NCBI RefSeq assembly: GCF_013602415.1
Contig: NZ_WPAG02000002.1
Span: 1,612,001 to 1,676,000 of the forward strand
DNA length: 64,000 nucleotides
Source of the DNA: Rhodococcus sp. B50
Lineage (GTDB): Bacteria; Actinomycetota; Actinomycetes; Mycobacteriales; Mycobacteriaceae
Direction: 5' to 3'
The translations under genes were made by a program, and so were the position numbers. Positions within the stretch are counted from its first letter, which is position 1, and every line of letters starts with the position of its first letter. Below, one piece after another: positions 43,062 to 51,424 of this stretch. The notes below the pieces were generated by a model that worked only from the letters and a program-made list of their open reading frames with translations, was not told the DNA's origin and did not search any database.

Positions 43062-44207
43062 TCAGTCCGCTGCGGCCTCGCACACCGGGACCGGGTCCTG
43101 CACGTCACGAGCACTGTCCGCGGCCGCACGAGCCGCGGCGGCAAAACTCGGCGACGACAGCACCGTGTCGATCGCGGAGCGGACCGCAGCCGCGTCGAGC
43201 GGACGCACCACCACCGCACTCCCCTGCCGTGCGGCGCGGTTCGCCAGCTCCCACTGATCGCCGCCTCCGGGCACGATCACTGCCGGAACCCCCGCACTCA
43301 GCGCTTTCGCCAGCATCCCGTGCCCACCCCCGCACACGACGACATCGGCCTGCCGGAGCAGGACGTCCTGTCTCCCGCGACCTGCGACGGCCCAGCTCGG
43401 GAGCGACTGCTCCGGGGGATCGAGCATCGTCGCAGCGATCCGCATACCGGTTCCGTCGAGGGCATCGCACACCGTCTCGACCATGCCGGTGACGCCGGTC
43501 GTCGCCGTCGACGGCGCGACCATGACCAGAGGGCCGTCGCCCGGCGGCGGATCGAGGATCTCCGCAGTGGGTTCCCACAGCAACGGACCGACCACGTGTG
43601 CGTGTCCCGGCCAGTCGGGGCGCGGCACCTCGAGCGCCGGAAGGGTGGCGATCAGCCTGGTCCGCGGTCCGGGATCGCGCTCGGGCAGACCGATCTCGAC
43701 ACGTGCGGCCGAGCGCTCCCGCTCCCCCTGCCGCAACGATCTCGCGGTCATCGCACGCAGCGCGGCGTCCCGCAACCGGCCCCGCACTCCGGTGCCCACG
43801 TCGAGACCACTGCCGATCGGCGGAAGCCCGCGCGACGGCAGGTACAGCGGGTGCGGCGAGAGCTCGACCCATGGAATCCCGAGGCGCTCGGCGGCCATCC
43901 CCCCGCCGGCGGTGAGAACGTCCGCCACCACGAGGTCGGGCAGCAGCGCACCGAGATCCGGAAGCATCTCGCTCGCGATGTGGGCGGCGCGGGCGTGGAT
44001 CTTCGCTCCCGCGTCGCCGTCGTCGTCACCGACCCGGGGCGCGAGCCCCTTCAACTCCGCGACGGTCACACCGGGCAGATCGAGGCCGAGCCATCGTTCG
44101 CCTGTGAAGACCACCGCGTCGTGCCCGGCATCCGCGAGCCGCAGCGACAACGCGATCGCCGGAATTGCATGACCCGCATCGGGCCCGGCCACCACCGCCA
44201 CTCGCAC
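43062..44207 (-). CDS. Glycosyltransferase of the GT1/GT28-like (MGT) type
   Basis: 381 residues with a GT-B fold. N-terminal Rossmann domain (VAVVAGPDAGHAIPAIALSLRLADAGHDAVVFTG), C-terminal nucleotide-sugar domain with VVVCGGGHGMLAKALSAGVPAVIVPGGGDQWELANR, the donor-binding segment of UDP-glycosyltransferases and MurG-like enzymes. Position by recA corresponds to Rv2739c. Acceptor and sugar unknown. There is no membrane segment. I choose GTG 44207 (GGCAGG 8 nt upstream); the frame is open to ATG 44225. Confidence 0.82.
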   Translation of the reverse strand: MRVAVVAGPDAGHAIPAIALSLRLADAGHDAVVFTGERWLGLDLPGVTVAELKGLAPRVGDDDGDAGAKIHARAAHIASEMLPDLGALLPDLVVADVLTAGGGMAAERLGIPWVELSPHPLYLPSRGLPPIGSGLDVGTGVRGRLRDAALRAMTARSLRQGERERSAARVEIGLPERDPGPRTRLIATLPALEVPRPDWPGHAHVVGPLLWEPTAEILDPPPGDGPLVMVAPSTATTGVTGMVETVCDALDGTGMRIAATMLDPPEQSLPSWAVAGRGRQDVLLRQADVVVCGGGHGMLAKALSAGVPAVIVPGGGDQWELANRAARQGSAVVVRPLDAAAVRSAIDTVLSSPSFAAAARAAADSARDVQDPVPVCEAAAD

Positions 44208-44247
44208 GCGCACAGCCTGCCACATGCCACCGAAGGCGGGACGCTTC

Positions 44248-44970
44248 CTATCCCGCGAAGGTGTACAACTCGAACCCGGAGGCGCGCTCGGCAGCGAAAC
44301 CCGGCAGTGGCGCCGATGCGCGCTCCACCTGTTCTCGCGCTTGTGCCTCCACCGGCCTGTCGTCGAGAGCCTGCAGGTACAGACGGTGCGCCGCGAGGGA
44401 CTCGACTGCCAGTTCGACCGTATCGGTCACGTCCACCGCGTGGGTCGGAGGCGAACCCGGACACACGGCAGCCCATCGCACGCCATGCCACGGTTCCAGA
44501 CCGCGTTCGGTGAGTTCCGGGAAGATCCATTCGTTCGCGGCATCGGAGACGGCGTCGAGGACGCTGATCCCGAGTGCCCGATGGTCGGCACTGTTGACCC
44601 AGCCGGGCCGGGGCGACAGCCCGAACGCGAGCGTCACCACCATCTCGGGACGATGACGTCGGATGGCGGAAGCGATGTCGCGACGGAGATCGAGACTCGC
44701 GACGAGTCGACCGTCCGGGTGCCCGAGGAATTCGACGGTATCCACTCCGACGATCCGTGCGGACTCGCGCTGCTCCGACTCCCGCACCGGCCCGCTCTTC
44801 TCGGGCGGCAGACCGGCGATACCCGCCTCGCCACTGGTGGCCAGGACGTAGGAGACCTCCTTGCCCTGCCGGGTCCACCGAGCGATCGCCGCCGCCGCAC
44901 CGTATTCGATGTCGTCCGGGTGTGCGACGACGACGAGTCCGCGTTGCCAGTCCTCCGGTACCGCCTCCAT
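44248..44970 (-). CDS. PIG-L (LmbE-like) zinc deacetylase
   Basis: 240 residues. The metal site is AHPDD (about 16-20) with the later histidine in NSADHRALG, the pattern of MshB/LmbE deacetylases acting on N-acetylglucosamine-type substrates. It is probably not MshB itself, as context is not mycothiol synthesis. The neighbour is the glycosyltransferase (41 bp away), so the two may modify the same sugar-containing compound. GAAGGGG lies 5 nt before the ATG. Confidence 0.85.
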   Translation of the reverse strand: MEAVPEDWQRGLVVVAHPDDIEYGAAAAIARWTRQGKEVSYVLATSGEAGIAGLPPEKSGPVRESEQRESARIVGVDTVEFLGHPDGRLVASLDLRRDIASAIRRHRPEMVVTLAFGLSPRPGWVNSADHRALGISVLDAVSDAANEWIFPELTERGLEPWHGVRWAAVCPGSPPTHAVDVTDTVELAVESLAAHRLYLQALDDRPVEAQAREQVERASAPLPGFAAERASGFELYTFAG

Positions 44971-44985
44971 GGCTACCCCTTCGTT

Positions 44986-45159
44986 CTACAGTCGCGTCAG
45001 GTCGTGCTTGTCACCTCCCGATACTGCCTTGTACAGCAGGTATCCGCCGAAGATCACCGCGCCGAGCACGAGAAAGCCGAACAGGTTGTCGAGCAGGGCG
45101 CCGAGCACGGCGAGACCGACCCACACCACCGCGACGATTCCTACGATTTTCCAGAACAT
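44986..45159 (-). CDS. 57-residue membrane protein
   Basis: MFWKIVGIVAVVWVGLAVLG begins a nearly wholly hydrophobic protein with two membrane helices (about 3-21 and 28-45), ending in YKAVSGGDKHDLTRL. GGGAG is 5 nt before the ATG; the longer frame to 45321 lacks conserved character. It lies 15 bp before the PIG-L gene on the same strand and may be co-transcribed. Function unknown. Confidence 0.65.
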   Translation of the reverse strand: MFWKIVGIVAVVWVGLAVLGALLDNLFGFLVLGAVIFGGYLLYKAVSGGDKHDLTRL

Positions 45160-45405
45160 GGGTACTCCCACCTCGATGCCGACCTCTTCCGCGCCGGACT
45201 CCGTTTGCTTGGTACGCCTCGATCCTGACACCTCCGGAAGCGAAAAACACCAGGTCAGCACAGATATCAGGGAAAGATCAGGGGACACCCGGAGGTGCAC
45301 CCCGGTGTGGTGTACGAGCACCCGGACACGGGTCGGTGACGCGCGGCACGCCGGTACGGCTTAGGCTCTACGGGTTCACCGTCCATATCAGAAGGCTGAG
45401 TAACC

Positions 45406-46002
45406 GTGTCCTCGTCCCGCCGTATCCCCGCGCGCGACCTCGCGCAGATCGCCGTCTTCGCAGCCCTGATCATCGCCCTGGGACTGCCCGGTCAGATCAG
45501 CATCGGATCGTCCGGCGTGCCCATCACGCTGCAGACCCTCGGTGTGATGCTCGCGGGTGCACTGCTCGGCGCGCGCAAGGGTGTCCTGTCGGTGCTCACC
45601 GTGATCGTGCTGGGACTGGCACTGCCCGTTCTCGCCGGCGGCCGCACGACCCTCACCTCGCTGGCCGGTCCCACGGTGGGATTCCTCATCGGCTGGATCC
45701 CCGCCGTCGCCGTCATCGGCTGGCTGAGCATGAGGATGCTGCCGCGTTACCGCACGCTGCCCGGTGCGGTCGTCAACGTCCTCGGCGGCATCGTCGTGCT
45801 CTACGCCTTCGGTATCGCGGGCATGGTCCTGCGCACCGATCTCACGGTGTGGGCCGCGGCCGCTGCCAACGTCACCTTCCTGCCGGGCGATCTGGCCAAG
45901 GCGGTCGTCGCCGCCGCGGTCGCCGCCCAGGTGCACCGTGCCTATCCCGCGCTGGTGGCGCCGCGTATCGCGCACCGCCCGGCGGCGGACCCCGCCCACT
46001 GA
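45406..46002 (+). CDS. bioY: Biotin ECF transporter substrate-binding (S) component
   Basis: 198 residues, six membrane helices. BioY hallmarks: VPITLQTLGVMLAGALLGARKG, GRTTLTSLAGPTVGFLIGW and the C-terminal FLPGDLAKAVVAA. It binds biotin outside and forms the importer with BioM and BioN. GTG start with GAAGG 10 nt upstream. No biotin-synthesis genes are in the window, so the cell may rely partly on uptake. First gene of bioYMN. Confidence 0.95.
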   Translation: MSSSRRIPARDLAQIAVFAALIIALGLPGQISIGSSGVPITLQTLGVMLAGALLGARKGVLSVLTVIVLGLALPVLAGGRTTLTSLAGPTVGFLIGWIPAVAVIGWLSMRMLPRYRTLPGAVVNVLGGIVVLYAFGIAGMVLRTDLTVWAAAAANVTFLPGDLAKAVVAAAVAAQVHRAYPALVAPRIAHRPAADPAH

Positions 46003-46021
46003 CCCCGTCGGGCAACCGTCG

Positions 46022-46702
46022 ATGAGCGAGATCCGATTCCGGGAGGTGCGGCACGCCTACGGCGACCGCACCGTCCTCGACGGGGTGGACGCCGTCCTCA
46101 CCGAACGACGCATCGGCATCGTCGGTGCGAACGGCAGCGGCAAGTCGACGATGGCGCGGATGATCAACGGTCTGCTCGTCCCGTCGTCCGGATCGGTGAC
46201 CGTCGACGGCCTCGACACGGCCCGCAAGGGCCGGGAGGTGCGCAAGAAGGTCGGTTTCGTCTTCACCGACCCGGACCACCAGATCGTCATGCCGACGGTG
46301 GCCGAGGACGTCGCCTTCTCGCTGCGTCGCAGCGGGCTCGGCAAGGAGGAACGCGACGCCCGGGTGCGGCAGGTCCTTGCCGATTTCGGGCTCGCGGGAC
46401 ATCACGACCATCCCAGCCACCTGCTCTCGGGCGGCCAGAAGCAGTTGCTCGCGCTCGCCGCGATCATGGTGACCGACCCGGCGGTGCTCGTCGCCGACGA
46501 ACCGACGACCCTGCTCGACCTGCGGAACACGAAGCTCATCGCCCGCACGTTCGCGAGCCTGCCGCAGCAGGTGATCGCGGTGACTCACAATCTCGACCTG
46601 CTCACCGATTTCGACCGCGTCCTCGTGGTGGATTCGGGGCGGATCGTCGCCGACGACGAGCCGGTCGCGGCACTCGCGCACTACCGGAACCTGATCGAGT
46701 GA
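46022..46702 (+). CDS. bioM: Biotin ECF transporter ATPase (A component)
   Basis: 226 residues. ABC ATPase of the CbiO/EcfA type: Walker A GANGSGKST, Q-loop FTDPDHQI, signature LLSGGQKQLLALA, Walker B VLVADEPTTLLD, H-loop VTHNLDLL. Energises BioY/BioN. ATG 46022 is 19 bp after bioY; its stop overlaps the bioN start (GTGA). Confidence 0.94.
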   Translation: MSEIRFREVRHAYGDRTVLDGVDAVLTERRIGIVGANGSGKSTMARMINGLLVPSSGSVTVDGLDTARKGREVRKKVGFVFTDPDHQIVMPTVAEDVAFSLRRSGLGKEERDARVRQVLADFGLAGHHDHPSHLLSGGQKQLLALAAIMVTDPAVLVADEPTTLLDLRNTKLIARTFASLPQQVIAVTHNLDLLTDFDRVLVVDSGRIVADDEPVAALAHYRNLIE

Positions 46703-47304
46703 ACACTTTCGGCCTCTACCACCCGGGAGCCTCCGTCCTGCACAGGCTTCCGGCGGGGGCGAAACTGCTCGCGGTCGCAGTGCTCATCCTCGTGCTGACC
46801 CTGTGGATCCGGCAGCCCTGGCAGGTGCTTCCCGCCCTGGGTCTGGCCGTGCTCGCCTATGCGGCCGCGCGGATACCGCCGCGTCTCGCCGTCGTGCAGT
46901 TGCGTCCGCTGGTGTGGATGCTGGCGATCATCGCGGTCTTCCAGGTGCTCGTGGCCGGCTGGGAACGCGCAGTGGTGATCTGCGGATCGCTGCTCGTGGC
47001 GGTCGCGCTGGCCGCCCTGGTGACTCTCACGACGCGGACCACCGACATGCTCGATGCGATCGTGCGGGCGGCACGCCCCCTCGCACGCGTCGGCGTCGAC
47101 CCCGATCGGGTGGGTCTCGTGCTGGTGATGACCGTCCGGGCGATTCCGCTGCTCGGCACCGTGGTCACCCGGGTGACCGAGGCACGCAAGGCGCGCGGTC
47201 TCGGCTTCTCGTTGCGGGCCCTCGTGGTTCCGGTGGTGGTGGGAGCCCTGCGCACTGCGGAGGCGATGGGCGAGGCTCTCGCCGCACGCGGTGTGGACGA
47301 CTGA
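46699..47304 (+). CDS. bioN: Biotin ECF transporter transmembrane coupling (T) component
   Basis: 201 residues, about five membrane helices. EcfT family: YHPGASVLHRLPAGAKLLAVA at the start, coupling helices with VTEARKARGLGF (the Ala-Arg-x-Gly motif contacting the ATPases). Starts GTG overlapping the bioM stop. Its TGA lies inside the first of two duplicated hairpins (47301-47342) separating it from pspM. Confidence 0.93.
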   Translation: MNTFGLYHPGASVLHRLPAGAKLLAVAVLILVLTLWIRQPWQVLPALGLAVLAYAAARIPPRLAVVQLRPLVWMLAIIAVFQVLVAGWERAVVICGSLLVAVALAALVTLTTRTTDMLDAIVRAARPLARVGVDPDRVGLVLVMTVRAIPLLGTVVTRVTEARKARGLGFSLRALVVPVVVGALRTAEAMGEALAARGVDD

Positions 47305-47342
47305 CGGCGAGCCGTCGTGAGCACCTGACGGCGAGCCGTCAG
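47301..47342. terminator. Duplicated hairpin containing both convergent stop codons
   Basis: The 16-bp block CTGACGGCGAGCCGTC occurs at 47301-47316 and 47325-47340. Each folds as GACGGC-GA-GCCGTC; the second extends to 8 bp (47325-47332 / 47335-47342). The bioN stop (47302-47304) lies in the first and the pspM stop (47339-47341) in the second. Confidence 0.65.
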
Positions 47343-48148
47343 CTGCGGTAACGCTGGTCGATCTGTCCCACTTCGCGCCAGGACTGTGCCCAGCTCTCGA
47401 GTTTGTCGGACGTGGCGATCAGTTCGGCGCGGCGCTGGTCGAGCATCGCGAGCGAGCGGTTGCCCTCGGCGGTCGCGGCGAGCCGGGCGGCGGCGGCGAC
47501 GAGTTCTTCGAACTGGTCGACGCCCGTCCCGAGACGCTCACCCGCGTCGGTAATGGCGGCAGACAGGTGGGTCTTCGCGGCCGCACTGCCTCGCGCGGCG
47601 GATTCGAGGGCCACGACGTCCTCGACGACGGCGTCGAGTGCGGACGCGGCTGCGCGGGCCGCGTCGTCGATCTCGGTGAGATCCTCGGAGGCCACGGAGT
47701 TCGATCGCACGAGCACACCGAGCAAGCGCCTCAGGCTCTCCTCGTTCGCTGCGAGGCGTTCCATCGGTGCGCGGGCGACCGAACCGGCAGGTGGGAGCGA
47801 CCGCCGGCGGGGAGGCGGTGGGGGCAGCGGTACCGCGTCGAGACGACGAAACGTCCGGACGGCGAGGACGGCGGGTATCGCGAGAGCCGCGGTCGCTCCC
47901 CCGGTCGCGACGAGTGTCCATTCGGGAGCCGATGCGACGGCGAGGGTGGCGGTGCCGATCGCCGTGGTGCCCGAAGTGGCTCCGAAGAAACTGGCACGCC
48001 GACGGGCGCGGCGCTTCTTGCGCCGCAACCGGGCAGTGGGATCGCGCCAGCGGCGGGCGGCGTCCATCGCGTTGTCGGTGGCGTCGCGGAATGCGGCGAC
48101 GACCGAGCCGGGGATGTTCCCGGCCCGGTCGTCTCCGGAGGCGTTCAC
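47339..48148 (-). CDS. pspM: PspM-like membrane protein
   Basis: 269 residues. A basic N-terminal region (WRDPTARLRRKKRRARRR) precedes two membrane helices (about 55-72 and 77-95), then a long coiled-coil region rich in Ala, Glu and Arg (about 130-265). It corresponds to M. tuberculosis Rv2743c (PspM), the membrane partner in the clgR-pspA-pspM-pspN envelope-stress system. The fourth gene, pspN, is absent here: bioYMN follows instead. GTG start, 26 bp after pspA. Confidence 0.78.
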   Translation of the reverse strand: MNASGDDRAGNIPGSVVAAFRDATDNAMDAARRWRDPTARLRRKKRRARRRASFFGATSGTTAIGTATLAVASAPEWTLVATGGATAALAIPAVLAVRTFRRLDAVPLPPPPPRRRSLPPAGSVARAPMERLAANEESLRRLLGVLVRSNSVASEDLTEIDDAARAAASALDAVVEDVVALESAARGSAAAKTHLSAAITDAGERLGTGVDQFEELVAAAARLAATAEGNRSLAMLDQRRAELIATSDKLESWAQSWREVGQIDQRYRS

Positions 48149-48174
48149 GGCGGATCAGTTCCAGGGGGTACGAG

Positions 48175-48981
48175 TCACCGGCCGGTGGTGCCGGCGGCGT
48201 TCGGAGGTTCCTTGCGGGTGTCGACGGCAGGGTTGGCGGGAGCACCGGGGAGTGCCTCGCCCTTCATCGACGCCCGGATCTGCTCGAGTCGGCTGTGACC
48301 GGCCATCTGGACGGTGGCCTGCTGCACTTCGAGCATCCGGCCCTGCACCGAGTTCTGGGCGAGCTCGGCCGAACCGAGTGCGTTGGCGTAGCGGCGCTCG
48401 ATCTTCTCCCGGACGGCGTCGAGGCTCGGGGTGGTGCCCGGGGCCGAGAGGGTCGAATCCATCGACCGCAGCGACTCGCTCACGCGCTCCTGCATCTTGG
48501 CCTGCTCGAGTTGGCTGAGCAGCTTCGTCCGCTCGGCGACCTTCTGCTGCAGCGCCATGGCGTTCTGCTCGACGGCCTTCTTGGCCTGCGCGGCGGCCTG
48601 GAGCGACTGGTCGTGCAGCACCTTGAGGTCTTCGACGGACTGCTCGGCGGTGACGAGCTGCGCAGCGAACGCCTCGGCCGCATTCGTGTACTGGATCGCC
48701 TTCTCGGTGTCACCCGCTGCCGTGGCCTGGTCGGCCATCATGACGGCCTGGCGCGCGCTGGCGTTGAGCTTCTCGACCTCGTCCAGCTGCCGATTGAGCT
48801 TCATCTCGAGCTGACGCTGGTTACCGATGACGGAAGCCGCCTGCTGCGATAGGGCCTGATGCTGGCGCTGAGCGTCCTCGATCGCCTGCTGAATCTGGAC
48901 CTTCGGATCGGCCTTCTCATCGATCTTCGAGTTGAAGAGCGCCATGAGGTACTTCCAGCCCTTGACGAAAGGATTAGCCAT
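48175..48981 (-). CDS. pspA: Phage shock protein A
   Basis: 268 residues. PspA/IM30 (ESCRT-III-like) protein: [42 protein letters not shown], then long coiled coils to about residue 215 and a disordered tail. It binds and stabilises stressed membranes. In mycobacteria PspA also binds ClgR and dampens it. ATG 48981 has CAGGA about 8 nt upstream. Middle gene of clgR-pspA-pspM. Confidence 0.92.
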   Translation of the reverse strand: MANPFVKGWKYLMALFNSKIDEKADPKVQIQQAIEDAQRQHQALSQQAASVIGNQRQLEMKLNRQLDEVEKLNASARQAVMMADQATAAGDTEKAIQYTNAAEAFAAQLVTAEQSVEDLKVLHDQSLQAAAQAKKAVEQNAMALQQKVAERTKLLSQLEQAKMQERVSESLRSMDSTLSAPGTTPSLDAVREKIERRYANALGSAELAQNSVQGRMLEVQQATVQMAGHSRLEQIRASMKGEALPGAPANPAVDTRKEPPNAAGTTGR

Positions 48982-49180
48982 GGGTGTGATCCTGCCTCCA
49001 TCTGGTACGCCGCGCCGAACGCGACCCGGTACGCGGCCCTCGCGCCCCGGTTCGAAGATCGCCGGTCCGCTGCTACCCCCGACGACCCACCTGCCCTGGC
49101 CGGGTCGGTGCACGCACTACGCCCCGGTCGATGTCGCTTACGCCCGCGTCCGGCAAGGCCGGCACGGTTCGTGATCCATG

Positions 49181-49567
49181 TTAGGCGGCTGCCAGCGCCT
49201 GTGCGGCGGGTGCAGGAATCACCATCCGCGGCTCCTGCGCGAGCAACCCGGGCTCGACGGTGGCGCCGTCGTCGGGTCGATCGGCGGAGATCGTCTCGGA
49301 TGCGGTGCTCTCCATGTTCGCGCGACGGCCGAGTCCGTCCGCCAGCAGACCGCTCACGTCGAACAGCACGTCGGACAGCGGGACATCCAATGCGTCGCAG
49401 ATGGCCGCGAGCAGTTCGCTCGAGGCCTCCTTCCTGCCGCGCTCGATCTCCGAGAGGTAACCGAGGCTGACCCGGGCGCTGCTGGAGACTTCGCGCAGGG
49501 TGCGGCTCTGCGAAACACGGGTGCGCCGAAGGCTGTCACCGAGTGCCTCACGCAACAACAGCGCCAT
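49181..49567 (-). CDS. clgR: Transcriptional activator ClgR
   Basis: 128 residues. XRE-type helix-turn-helix (about 20-62: [40 protein letters not shown]), matching ClgR, the activator of clp protease and psp genes. The C-terminus is PAAQALAAA, resembling an ssrA tag and consistent with known degradation of ClgR by ClpCP. GGAGG is 5-7 nt before ATG 49567; the frame open to 49897 is not coding in character. An ECF-type promoter lies upstream (49604-49629). Confidence 0.92.
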   Translation of the reverse strand: MALLLREALGDSLRRTRVSQSRTLREVSSSARVSLGYLSEIERGRKEASSELLAAICDALDVPLSDVLFDVSGLLADGLGRRANMESTASETISADRPDDGATVEPGLLAQEPRMVIPAPAAQALAAA

Positions 49568-49603
49568 CCCATCCTCCTTCGTCCGTCGTGCCGACACCTC
49601 GAC

Positions 49604-49629
49604 AACGCACGACGACGCTGCGAGGTTCC
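49604..49629 (-). promoter_or_regulatory. ECF sigma (SigE-like) promoter of clgR-pspA-pspM
   Basis: Minus strand GGAACC (49629-49624), 16 bp, CGTT (49607-49604), the SigE/ECF consensus in mycobacteria; the ATG at 49567 follows about 30 nt after the expected start. In M. tuberculosis the homologous operon is SigE-dependent. Confidence 0.7.
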
Positions 49630-49814
49630 CGCGGATCGATCGGACCTCGATACTGCGGTGTCCAGACATTACAACGCCCACAGCCGATGCAGACGAGCGA
49701 GTGGTCCCGACACAACGGTATCGACCGTCCCGAGCCGGATCCGCCATCGGTCGCCGCACGAGTTCCTTCGCCGGTACGCCGGTCCGTGTGGCGACCACCA
49801 GGGGTCGCCCGGCT

Positions 49815-50543
49815 TCACCGAGCGTCTTCACCCACCGCGCGACCGTCGTCCGGCGTGTTCTCCGCAGGGGTGTTCCCGGCATCGGCGGTCTCCACACGGG
49901 TGGTCTCGCTCCGGCGTACTCCGGTGCGTAGACGGATGGCCTGGACGACGTAGTCGAGCCCGGTCACCACCGTCAGCGCGACCGCCAGGATCATCAGGCC
50001 GATCGCCACCGGTTCCACCGAGTCGGGCAGGGGCAGCAGGTAGAGGCCGATGGCGAGCGTCTGCACCAGGGTCTTGGCCTTGCCACCGCGACTCGCCGGG
50101 ATCACGGCGTGGCGGAGCACCGCGAAGCGCAGAGCGGTGATACCCAACTCCCGGGCGGCGATGATTCCGGTGACCCACCACGACAGGTCGCCGAGCATCG
50201 ACAATCCGACGAGCGCCGCGCCGATGAGGGCCTTGTCGGCGATGGGATCGGCGAGTTTGCCGAAATCGGTGACGAGGCCGTGCTTTCGCGCGAGTTGACC
50301 GTCGATCCGGTCGGTGATGGCAGCGATCGCGAAGACTCCGGTCGCCGCGAGCCTCCACCCGGTGTCGTGCCCGTCGCCGACGAAGAGCAGCACCAGGAAG
50401 ACCGGCACCAACGCGATCCGGCCCACCGTCAGGATGTTGGCGATGTTCCACAACGGCACCGGATCGTGCGGGCTCCCGGCGTGTGGTCCTGGTGCGGCGC
50501 CGCTCCCGCCCGACGCGGTGACATGCTGGCGGGGCGTGCTCAT
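49815..50543 (-). CDS. pgsA: CDP-diacylglycerol-glycerol-3-phosphate phosphatidyltransferase
   Basis: 242 residues, membrane enzyme. The CDP-alcohol phosphotransferase motif D-G-x2-A-R-x8-G-x3-D-x3-D is seen in [23 protein letters not shown]. It makes phosphatidylglycerol phosphate, the precursor of phosphatidylglycerol and cardiolipin. Helices about 32-56, 88-112 and 125-190 form the membrane core; the last 40 residues are disordered. ATG 50543 follows TATTGT by 7 nt (leaderless). Divergent from argA with 43 bp between start codons, as for Rv2746c-Rv2747. Confidence 0.92.
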   Translation of the reverse strand: MSTPRQHVTASGGSGAAPGPHAGSPHDPVPLWNIANILTVGRIALVPVFLVLLFVGDGHDTGWRLAATGVFAIAAITDRIDGQLARKHGLVTDFGKLADPIADKALIGAALVGLSMLGDLSWWVTGIIAARELGITALRFAVLRHAVIPASRGGKAKTLVQTLAIGLYLLPLPDSVEPVAIGLMILAVALTVVTGLDYVVQAIRLRTGVRRSETTRVETADAGNTPAENTPDDGRAVGEDAR

Positions 50544-50550
50544 GTGCCCC

Positions 50551-50556
50551 ACAATA
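50551..50556 (-). promoter_or_regulatory. Leaderless-type -10 (TATTGT) for pgsA
   Basis: TATTGT ends 7 nt before ATG 50543, in the 43-bp gap shared with argA. Confidence 0.55.
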
Positions 50557-50573
50557 TCGGTAGCCGCACGCGC

Positions 50574-50579
50574 TACTGT
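50574..50579 (+). promoter_or_regulatory. Leaderless-type -10 (TACTGT) for argA
   Basis: TACTGT ends 7 nt before ATG 50587; it lies back-to-back with the pgsA -10, 17 bp away. Confidence 0.55.
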
Positions 50580-50586
50580 TCACCGC

Positions 50587-51114
50587 ATGACGACACCGCC
50601 GACGAACCACGAATCGAACGATCGAATGGTCGTGCGGCGCGCCCGAACCTCAGACGTGCCCGAGATCAAGCGGCTCATCGACATCTACGCGGGTCGGATC
50701 CTGCTCGAGAAGAACCTGGTGACCTTGTACGAGGCGATCCAGGAGTTCTGGGTGGCCGAACTCGGAGGCCATGTCGTCGGTTGCGGGGCCCTGCACGTGT
50801 TGTGGTCGGATCTCGGCGAGGTACGCACCGTCGCCGTCGACCCGTCGGTCAAGGGCCACGGTGCGGGTCACCTGATCGTGTCGCGCCTGATCGAGGTCGC
50901 CCGCGAACTCGAGCTGGAGCGGTTGTTCGTGCTCACCTTCGAGGTGGAGTTCTTCTCGCGGCACGGTTTCGCGGAGATCCAGGGGACTCCGGTGACGGCC
51001 GAGGTCTACGCGGAGATGTGCCGGTCGTACGATACGGGCGTCGCGGAGTTCCTGGACCTGAGCTATGTCAAACCGAACACGCTCGGGAATACCCGGATGC
51101 TCCTCACCCTCTGA
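50587..51114 (+). CDS. argA: Amino-acid N-acetyltransferase (ArgA-like GNAT)
   Basis: 175 residues. A single GNAT domain: RRARTSDVPEIKRLIDIYAGR, VVGCGALHVLWSDLGEVRTVAVDPSVKGHGAGHLIVSRLIEVAREL (acetyl-CoA binding) and LTFEVEFFSRHGFAEI. It matches the short ArgA of M. tuberculosis (Rv2747), which starts arginine synthesis by N-acetylating glutamate or glutamine and lacks the amino-acid-kinase domain of E. coli ArgA. Leaderless layout. YciI gene follows 25 bp downstream. Confidence 0.9.
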   Translation: MTTPPTNHESNDRMVVRRARTSDVPEIKRLIDIYAGRILLEKNLVTLYEAIQEFWVAELGGHVVGCGALHVLWSDLGEVRTVAVDPSVKGHGAGHLIVSRLIEVARELELERLFVLTFEVEFFSRHGFAEIQGTPVTAEVYAEMCRSYDTGVAEFLDLSYVKPNTLGNTRMLLTL

Positions 51115-51139
51115 TCGAGCTCACGAAAGCGAGGCCCCG

Positions 51140-51424
51140 ATGGCCCTGTTCGCCGTCGAGTACACCTATTCGGACGCGACCGCCGCGGCGCGCGACGAAT
51201 ACCGTCCGAAGCACCGCGCGTGGCTCGGTGATCTCGTGGAGCAGGGCGTCGTGCGGGCGACCGGTCCCTGGACGGACGGGTCGGGTGCGCTCATCCTCGT
51301 CGACGTGGCCGACGAGGCCGCGGCGCGCGAACTGATGGACCAGGACCCGTTCGCGCAGCGCGACCTCGTCGACGCCGTACGCATCACCGGATGGAACCCG
51401 GTGATGGGCGTGTTCAACGCTTGA
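51140..51424 (+). CDS. YciI family protein
   Basis: 94 residues: a ferredoxin-like fold (MALFAVEYTYSD..RDEYRPKHRAWLGDLVEQGVVRATGPW..ADEAAARELMDQDPFAQRDLVDAVRITGWNPVMG). It retains the conserved His and Asp of the family (RPKHRAWL, DQDPF). YciI proteins have no settled function; some act as small lyases or dehydrochlorinases. Follows argA in an apparent operon; the last 11 bp overlap the convergent terC end. Confidence 0.88.
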   Translation: MALFAVEYTYSDATAAARDEYRPKHRAWLGDLVEQGVVRATGPWTDGSGALILVDVADEAAARELMDQDPFAQRDLVDAVRITGWNPVMGVFNA

